Positions 59,189-64,000 of a stretch of 64,000 nucleotides of DNA are shown here, piece by piece (positions within the stretch are counted from its first letter, which is position 1; each line of letters starts with the position of its first letter). The position numbers were made by a program, and so were the translations under genes. Under the pieces are notes generated by a model. It searched no databases. It worked only from the letters and a program-made list of their open reading frames with translations, and was not told the origin of the DNA. Origin of the DNA: Streptomyces calvus (GTDB taxonomy: Bacteria > Actinomycetota > Actinomycetes > Streptomycetales > Streptomycetaceae). The stretch spans positions 62,001 through 126,000 of the forward strand of contig NZ_VCNP01000049.1 of the NCBI RefSeq assembly GCF_006782915.1, given 5' to 3'.

Positions 59189-59541
59189 TGCGCAAACCCG
59201 TCGACACGGGTGACCCCGACCGGCTCTACACCGTCACCGGCGGACGCAGCCGCGCCGACGAGTCCTTCGACCTGGTCACCCTCATCGTCAGCGAGAGCGG
59301 GCCGGTGCCGGGCATGCAGTCGGAGCACGCCCGGATCCTGGAGCTGTGCCGGCACCCCACCGCCGTCGTCGAGATCGCCGCGGAAATCGGCCTGCCGATC
59401 ACGGTGGTGCGGATCCTGCTCGGCGACCTCCTGGACACCGGCCGCATCACCGCCCGTCATCCGCGCGCGGCGCGGTCCGTCGCCTCCCTGCCCGATTCCG
59501 CCCTACTCCAGGAGGTGCTCCATGGGCTCCGCAACCTCTGA
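59185..59541 (+). CDS. cvnC: CvnC: DUF742 protein
   Basis: The 118-residue protein carries the DUF742 winged-helix-like core RLYTVTGGRSR, LVTLIVSESGPVPGMQSEHARILELCRHPTAVVEIAAEIGLPITVVRILLGDLLDTGRI, and a final LLQEVLHGLRNL. It overlaps cvnB at the start and cvnD by 20 nt at the end, so all are translationally coupled. Confidence 0.95.
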   Translation: MMRKPVDTGDPDRLYTVTGGRSRADESFDLVTLIVSESGPVPGMQSEHARILELCRHPTAVVEIAAEIGLPITVVRILLGDLLDTGRITARHPRAARSVASLPDSALLQEVLHGLRNL

Positions 59542-60139
59542 GCTGCCCTCCCACCGCACACCGCTGAACGACGCCGCGGAGACCGGTCTCAAGATCGTGG
59601 TCGTGGGCGGATTCGGCGTCGGCAAGACGACCCTGGTCCGCTCGGTGAGCGAGATACGCCCGCTCAACACCGAGGAAGTGATGACCCAGGCGGGCGTGGG
59701 CGTCGACGAGACGAGCGCGGTGGCGGGGAAGACCACCACGACGGTCGCCTTCGACTTCGGGCGCATCAGCCTCAACGAGCGCATGGTGCTGTACTTGTTC
59801 GGCGCGCCCGGCCAGGAACGCTTCTGGTTCCTGTGGGACAGGCTGTTCTCGGGCACGCTGGGTGCCGTGGTCCTCGTGGACACGCGCCGGATGGACGACT
59901 CCTGGTACGCGATCGACCGGCTGGAGCACCACCGCACGCCCTTCGTGGTGGCCGTGAACCGGTTCGACGACGACACCTCCCGGTACTCCCTGGACGAGAT
60001 CCGTCAGGCGCTCGCCCTGCCCGGCCACGTGCCGATGGTCGACTGCGACGCACGGGTCCGGCAGTCCGGCAAGGACGTACTGATCACCCTCGTCAACCAC
60101 CTCCACGAGATGGCCATCGCCGAGGAGGCGACACTGTGA
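59522..60139 (+). CDS. cvnD: CvnD: conservon GTPase
   Basis: The ATG at 59522 follows GGAGG and gives 205 residues. P-loop GGFGVGKTT (29-37 or so), switch-region T in TTTTVAFDFG, G3 site FGAPGQERF (residues 93-101) and the base-specificity NRFDDD (146-151, N-x-x-D). It is a Ras-like GTPase of the MglA/conservon type. It probably changes partner with CvnA-C according to the signal. Confidence 0.95.
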   Translation: MGSATSELPSHRTPLNDAAETGLKIVVVGGFGVGKTTLVRSVSEIRPLNTEEVMTQAGVGVDETSAVAGKTTTTVAFDFGRISLNERMVLYLFGAPGQERFWFLWDRLFSGTLGAVVLVDTRRMDDSWYAIDRLEHHRTPFVVAVNRFDDDTSRYSLDEIRQALALPGHVPMVDCDARVRQSGKDVLITLVNHLHEMAIAEEATL

Positions 60140-61398
60140 CCGACTCCGGCTTCCCCTCCGCGCACCCGGCACCCCCGGGCTGCCCCGCCCACACCGACGC
60201 GGTACGCCTGGGAGGGCTCGAGTACCAGCAGACGCCGTCGCAGCTCTACCGCGCGATGCGCCGGGAGCACGGCCCGGTCGCGCCGGTGCTGCTGGACGGG
60301 GACATCCCGGCCTGGCTGGTCCTCGGCTACTCCGAGGTCACCTATGTGACCAGTCACGACGAGCTGTTCGCGCGTGACTCGCGGCGCTGGAACCAGTGGG
60401 AGAACATCCCGCCGGACTGGCCGCTGCTGCCCTTCGTCGGATACCAGCCGTCGGTGCTGTTCACCGAGGGCGAGGAGCACCGCAGGCGGGCCGGGGTGAT
60501 CACGGAGGCGCTGGAGGGCGTCGACCAGTTCGAACTCGCCTACGACTGCCGGACGATCGCCGACGACCTCATCGCCCGGTTCGCCGGCAGCGGCCAGGCG
60601 GAACTGATGGCCGACTACGCGCACGCCCTGCCGATGCGGGCCGTGGTGCAGATGTGCGGCATGCCGACCTCGGGCGACGACACCCGCCGGCTCGTCGACG
60701 ACCTGCGGATCTCGCTGGACGCGGGCGAGGGCGACGACCCGGTGGCCGCGTACGGGCGCGTCGGCGAGCGGCTGCGGCAGCTGGTGAAGGACAAGCGGGC
60801 CGCGCCGGGCCCCGACGTCACCTCGCGCATGCTGACCCACCCGGCGGGGCTGACCGACGAGGAGATCGTCCAGGACCTGATCTCCGTGATCGCCGCGGCG
60901 CAGCAGCCGACGGCGAACTGGATCTGCAACACGCTGCGGCTGCTGCTGACGGACGAACGGTTCGCCGTGAACGTGTCGGGCGGCCGGCTCAGCGTGGGCG
61001 AGGCGCTCAACGAGGTGCTGTGGCTGGACACGCCGACGCAGAACTTCATCGGGCGGTGGGCCGTGCGGGACGTCCAGCTGGGCGGCCGGCAGATACGGGC
61101 CGGCGACTGCCTGGTGCTGGGGCTGGCCGCCGCCAACACCGACCCGCAGATCTGGCCGGAGGCGCACGTCGGCGCGGAGAACGCCGCACACCTGTCGTTC
61201 AGCAACGGCGAGCACCGCTGCCCGTACCCGGCGCCCCTGCTGGCGGACGTGATGGCCCGTACGGCGGTCGAGACGCTGCTGGAGCGGCTGCCCGACCTGG
61301 TGCTGGGCGCCGAGCCGGAGGAGCTGACCTGGCGTCCGTCGATCTGGATGCGCGGGCTGTCGGCGCTGCCGGTGAGCTTCACGCCGGTGGTGCAGTAG
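60136..61398 (+). CDS. Conservon cytochrome P450 lacking the ExxR arginine
   Basis: The GTG overlaps the cvnD stop (GTGA). The 420-residue P450 has the heme loop FSNGEHRCPY with Cys362. The K helix, however, reads LNEVLWLDTPTQN (Glu293-Val-Leu-Trp296): Trp replaces the Arg of ExxR. The I helix has AAAQQPT instead of the usual A-G-x-D/E-T. This is the pattern of the CYP157 family, in which S. coelicolor members also lack ExxR. Activity and substrate are unknown. The stop lies in a CAGTAG repeat. Confidence 0.9.
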   Translation: MTDSGFPSAHPAPPGCPAHTDAVRLGGLEYQQTPSQLYRAMRREHGPVAPVLLDGDIPAWLVLGYSEVTYVTSHDELFARDSRRWNQWENIPPDWPLLPFVGYQPSVLFTEGEEHRRRAGVITEALEGVDQFELAYDCRTIADDLIARFAGSGQAELMADYAHALPMRAVVQMCGMPTSGDDTRRLVDDLRISLDAGEGDDPVAAYGRVGERLRQLVKDKRAAPGPDVTSRMLTHPAGLTDEEIVQDLISVIAAAQQPTANWICNTLRLLLTDERFAVNVSGGRLSVGEALNEVLWLDTPTQNFIGRWAVRDVQLGGRQIRAGDCLVLGLAAANTDPQIWPEAHVGAENAAHLSFSNGEHRCPYPAPLLADVMARTAVETLLERLPDLVLGAEPEELTWRPSIWMRGLSALPVSFTPVVQ

Positions 61399-61425
61399 GT
61401 GCAGTAGGCGCAGTAGGTGCAGTAG
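61391..61425. repeat. 9-bp tandem repeat over the P450 stop
   Basis: Four imperfect copies of TGCAGTAGG. The first TAG is the P450 stop, so the repeat supplies three further in-frame stops. Confidence 0.9.
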
Positions 61426-61426
61426 C

Positions 61427-61640
61427 GACGGTTCGCCGGCCGTTCCGGTGCCGTTGAGCGGGTCCGGGTTGCTTCACGGCGGTGGTGCAGTGGTGACGGT
61501 TCGCCGACCGTTCCGGGGCCGTTGAGCGGGTCCGGCTTCACGGCGGTGGTGCGGTGGTGACGGTTCCCTCGGCGTTCCGGTGCTGCCGTTGAGCGGGTCC
61601 GGGTTGCTTCACGGCGGTGGTGCGGTGGAGACGGTCCGCC
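61427..61640. repeat. Imperfect 64-71-bp repeats between convergent P450 genes
   Basis: Units starting at 61427, 61495 and 61559, with a short start of a fourth at 61630, share GACGGTTC, GTTCCGG, CCGTTGAGCGGGTCCGG and TTCACGGCGGTGGTG. The array fills most of the convergent gap 61399-61743. Confidence 0.9.
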
Positions 61641-61743
61641 TGTCGCTCCCTCGCCGGGGTGCGGGAGCGTGTGGCGTGCCGGGCCCCGTGGCAGGGGCCC
61701 GGATCGCGGCGCCGACCGGTGTGCGGGTGCCGGTGGCCGCGGG

Positions 61744-62967
61744 TCAGCCCACGGGGGTGAACCGCACCGGGAGGCGCTGCGGGCCGCGGGTGAACACGCC
61801 CTCCTCGGCCGGTTCGAAGCCGTCGGCGAGACGCAGGTCCGGCATGGCGTCCAGGAGTTGCGCGACGCCGATCTCCACCTCCGCCTTGGCGAGCAGCGCG
61901 CCGACGCAGAAGTGCCGGCCGAGCGCGAAGGCGAGATGGTCGGCGGCGGCGGAGAACGCGGTCGTGGTGGTCAGGTCGTCGCGGAAGATGTCGAAGCGGT
62001 CGGGGTCGCGGTAGCGGTTCTCGTCGCGGTTGGCGGCGCCGATCAGACACGTGACGGTGGCGCCCGCGGGTATCGTGCCGCCGCTGAGCTCCACCTCCGT
62101 CGCCGACTGCCGCATGATCATGTGAACGGGCGGGGTGAACCGCAGCGTCTCGGCGAAGGCGCGCGGGATCAGCGAGTGGTCGGCGCGGACGGCGGCCAGC
62201 TGGTCGGGGTGGAGCAGCAGGTTGGCGAAGATACCGGCGATGGCCTTGTCGGTGGTCTCGCCGCCGGCGGCGAGCAGCAGACTGCAGAACGCCTTGACGT
62301 CCTCGTCGCTCATCCGGACGCCGTCGACCTCGGCGGCGCACAGCGTCGACAGCAGGTCGTCGCCCAGCTTCTCGCGGCGCTCACGGATGATCGGCAGCAT
62401 GTACTCGGCGAACTCCACGCGGGTCCGCTCGCCCGCCGCCGTCACCTCCGGGTCGCCCGACAGGTTCCCGAGGAACGCGATGACGGCCGTGTACCAGCGG
62501 TGGAAGCGCGCGTGGTCGGCCTTGTCCAGGCCCAGCATGTCGGCTATGACGTTGACCGGGAAGCGGGTGGCGTAGTCGGTGACCAGGTCGGCGGAGCCGG
62601 TGTGCCGGAACGCGTCGATCAGTTCGCGCGAGTTGCGCTCGATGACGGGCAGGAACTTCTCCTGCAGGTCGCTGCCGCGGAAGGCGGGTGCGACGAGGGC
62701 CCGGCGCACGGCGTGCTCGCGGCCACTGAGCTGGAGGATCGTTTTACCGTGTACGGGTTCGATCTGCCAGGTGTAGTTGTCGGTGGTGAACTCGCCGGCC
62801 TTGTCCTTGAAAACGCGCTCGACGTCCTCGTAGCGCGAAACGATGTAACTCCGCGTCGCCTCGTGCCAGATGAGAGGCGCGGTGTCCCGCATCACGCGGT
62901 AGGCGGGGTAGGGGTCCGCTGCGAACTCGGGCGAGAGGATGTCGGGCACCTGCTGCGCGGTGGACAT
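61744..62967 (-). CDS. Cytochrome P450 with standard motifs
   Basis: The 407-residue enzyme has the normal set: LLAAGGETTDK (I helix), E273TLR276 (ExxR), PERF-like DPDRFDIFRD and the heme loop FALGRHFCVGALLAKAE with Cys354. It is a soluble class I bacterial P450, so it needs ferredoxin and reductase from elsewhere. It is convergent with the conservon P450 and divergent from the 63304 gene. RBS AGGGAG is 5 bases before the ATG. Substrate unknown. Confidence 0.93.
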   Translation of the reverse strand: MSTAQQVPDILSPEFAADPYPAYRVMRDTAPLIWHEATRSYIVSRYEDVERVFKDKAGEFTTDNYTWQIEPVHGKTILQLSGREHAVRRALVAPAFRGSDLQEKFLPVIERNSRELIDAFRHTGSADLVTDYATRFPVNVIADMLGLDKADHARFHRWYTAVIAFLGNLSGDPEVTAAGERTRVEFAEYMLPIIRERREKLGDDLLSTLCAAEVDGVRMSDEDVKAFCSLLLAAGGETTDKAIAGIFANLLLHPDQLAAVRADHSLIPRAFAETLRFTPPVHMIMRQSATEVELSGGTIPAGATVTCLIGAANRDENRYRDPDRFDIFRDDLTTTTAFSAAADHLAFALGRHFCVGALLAKAEVEIGVAQLLDAMPDLRLADGFEPAEEGVFTRGPQRLPVRFTPVG

Positions 62968-63008
62968 GGGTCTCCCTGGATCGTGATATGGCTGACCGAT
63001 ACAGGTTA

Positions 63009-63016
63009 TTGATCAA
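63009..63016. promoter_or_regulatory. TTGATCAA palindrome upstream of the P450 gene
   Basis: A perfect 8-bp palindrome (with GGTT/AACC at the edges, GGTTATTGATCAACC) 42 nt upstream of the P450 start. The interval 62968-63303 between divergent genes otherwise shows only a GGTACCGTACC palindrome near 63237; no ORF. Confidence 0.4.
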
Positions 63017-63303
63017 CCATCAGATGCGACAGGGCTGTCGGTCACCGGTCCGCTCCGGAGCGACGTCGGCCGAAAATCGCCCCCAGGCAGGCGCGGAGAA
63101 CGGTACAGAACGGCAATTACCGTTTCCGTGCGCCTGGTCGGGCACGACAAGGGCTGCCTCTGGCGCGACCGGCCATGAAGACGGCGGCGGGGTCCTGACC
63201 GGGCGAGGAGACGCAGCGGCCGCTGCCGCGCGTAGGTACCGTACCCACCGCCGCCGGTGTACCGGTTCGGCCGAGGAGCGCGATCCAGGAGGAAGCACAC
63301 GGC

Positions 63304-64000
63304 ATGGCGCAGACGCGGTACGACCAACGGGTCCGGGTCTTCGTCGAGGTCCGCGGTGGCGTCCACGACTGGCAGGAGGCCGAGGCGCGCTTCGACCGGC
63401 ACGGCTGGCCCGTGCGTGACGCCTACCCGGCGGGCGAGGGCCCGTTGGGCGCGGCACTGGAACGCGACCCCGACAGCCGCGTGTACGAGATCGAGGTCCG
63501 CCTCTTCGGCACTGCGAAGGGAAGCGACCGCGGTGCGGCCGACCGGGTGCGCAAGATGCTGCGCGGCGCCCGCCTGGAGGGCTACGTCCGCCGCGCCGAA
63601 CTGCTGGACCGGGACCGCGAGTTGTTCCCGCACTGGCGGATCGTCGGTGCGACCCGCAGGCAGCCGGGCCGGCGCGGACGACTCACCCGCATTGCCGTGC
63701 GGCTGGGCCGGCACGACGTCGGGGGCTTCGTCTCCGGCGGGCCGCGTCAGGCCCTGAGGATCGCGCGTGCGGCATCCTCCCCGGACGCCGCCGCCTCCGG
63801 TCTGGCCGTCCGCCCCCTGGACGGGCGCTGGCGCGAACCGGCGCCCTACAAACGGGAGGACCAACTGCAGCGACGGGTGCTCCGGTTGGTCCTGTGGGCA
63901 CTGCTCTCCGCCGGCGCCGTCACCCTGGCCACCGCCGCGCCGGCCGTCACCTGGTGGTTCTGGACACCGGTGGCGCTCCTCGGCGCGGTCGGGGCGGTGC
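63304..64000 (+). CDS. Hypothetical membrane protein, cut by the window edge
   Basis: The ATG at 63304 follows AGGAGG and the frame stays open to the end (232 codons). The first 190 residues are soluble and basic (FVEVRGGVHDWQEAEARFDRHGWPVRDAYPAG), followed by membrane helices from about residue 202 (RLVLWALLSAGAVTLATAAPAVTWWFWTPVALLGAVGAV). No family recognised. It is divergent from the P450 gene and may share its control. Confidence 0.8.
   Translation, partial: MAQTRYDQRVRVFVEVRGGVHDWQEAEARFDRHGWPVRDAYPAGEGPLGAALERDPDSRVYEIEVRLFGTAKGSDRGAADRVRKMLRGARLEGYVRRAELLDRDRELFPHWRIVGATRRQPGRRGRLTRIAVRLGRHDVGGFVSGGPRQALRIARAASSPDAAASGLAVRPLDGRWREPAPYKREDQLQRRVLRLVLWALLSAGAVTLATAAPAVTWWFWTPVALLGAVGAV

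Overview
The window is about 64 kb of very GC-rich DNA with strong third-position GC bias. It reads as chromosomal core sequence from a Streptomyces, of the S. coelicolor type. Pointers are the many GTG starts, GGAGG ribosome sites and 4-nt start/stop overlaps. The gene families also fit: a conservon, an XRE-DUF5753/DUF397 pair, a GH10 xylanase, several DHA2-type MFS pumps, a bifunctional RNase H/phosphatase and an actinobacterial rnpB. I see no phage, insertion sequence or CRISPR array.

Layout. 1-9.3 kb: two DedA membrane proteins, an FmdB zinc ribbon, a DUF4097 lipoprotein, tRNA-Val(UAC) with a terminator, a ketopantoate-reductase-like enzyme, DoxX, a PhoD-type phosphatase and a secreted HNH nuclease. 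9.4-20 kb: a yybP-ykoY manganese riboswitch in front of a TMEM165-type exporter, a HAD phosphatase, a peptidoglycan-binding membrane protein, an MFS pump with a MarR-like tail, an FHA protein, an O-methyltransferase and a ProP-like transporter. 20.3-25.2 kb: a GT87-PAP2 fusion, a WhiJ-like regulatory triad and a transglycosylase-like secreted protein.

25.5-31.3 kb: five overlapping minus-strand genes behind a promoter and a cobalamin riboswitch. They encode a secreted alpha/alpha-toroid protein, a secreted SCO2322-type protein, and an ECF transporter (T, fused double ATPase, S). I read this as a vitamin B12 capture and uptake system in which two anchored extracytoplasmic proteins resemble a split transcobalamin. 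31.4-37.2 kb: a GH10-CBM2 xylanase with two palindromic boxes upstream, a KstR-like repressor, and a divergent operon (glycosyltransferase, methyltransferase, toroid protein). The -35 of that operon lies inside a perfect match to the mycobacterial KstR operator.

37.2-50 kb: small membrane proteins flanked by an inverted terminator repeat, an amidase, a methyltransferase, two more MFS pumps (one with a C-terminal carboxypeptidase-regulatory-like domain), a MaoC hydratase, an unreported-looking 55-residue ORF, a Nif3-like protein, a zinc-ribbon protein that appears to start at CTG, and RNase H/phosphatase. 50-56.1 kb: KDPG aldolase, YaaA, TetR, a membrane/MerR pair with a textbook 19-bp-spacer leaderless promoter, AraC, an EamA transporter and rnpB. 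56.1-56.8 kb holds no convincing gene. 56.8-64 kb: a complete conservon (CvnA-D plus a CYP157-like P450 lacking the ExxR arginine), a repeat array, a convergent ordinary P450, and the start of an unknown membrane protein cut by the window edge.
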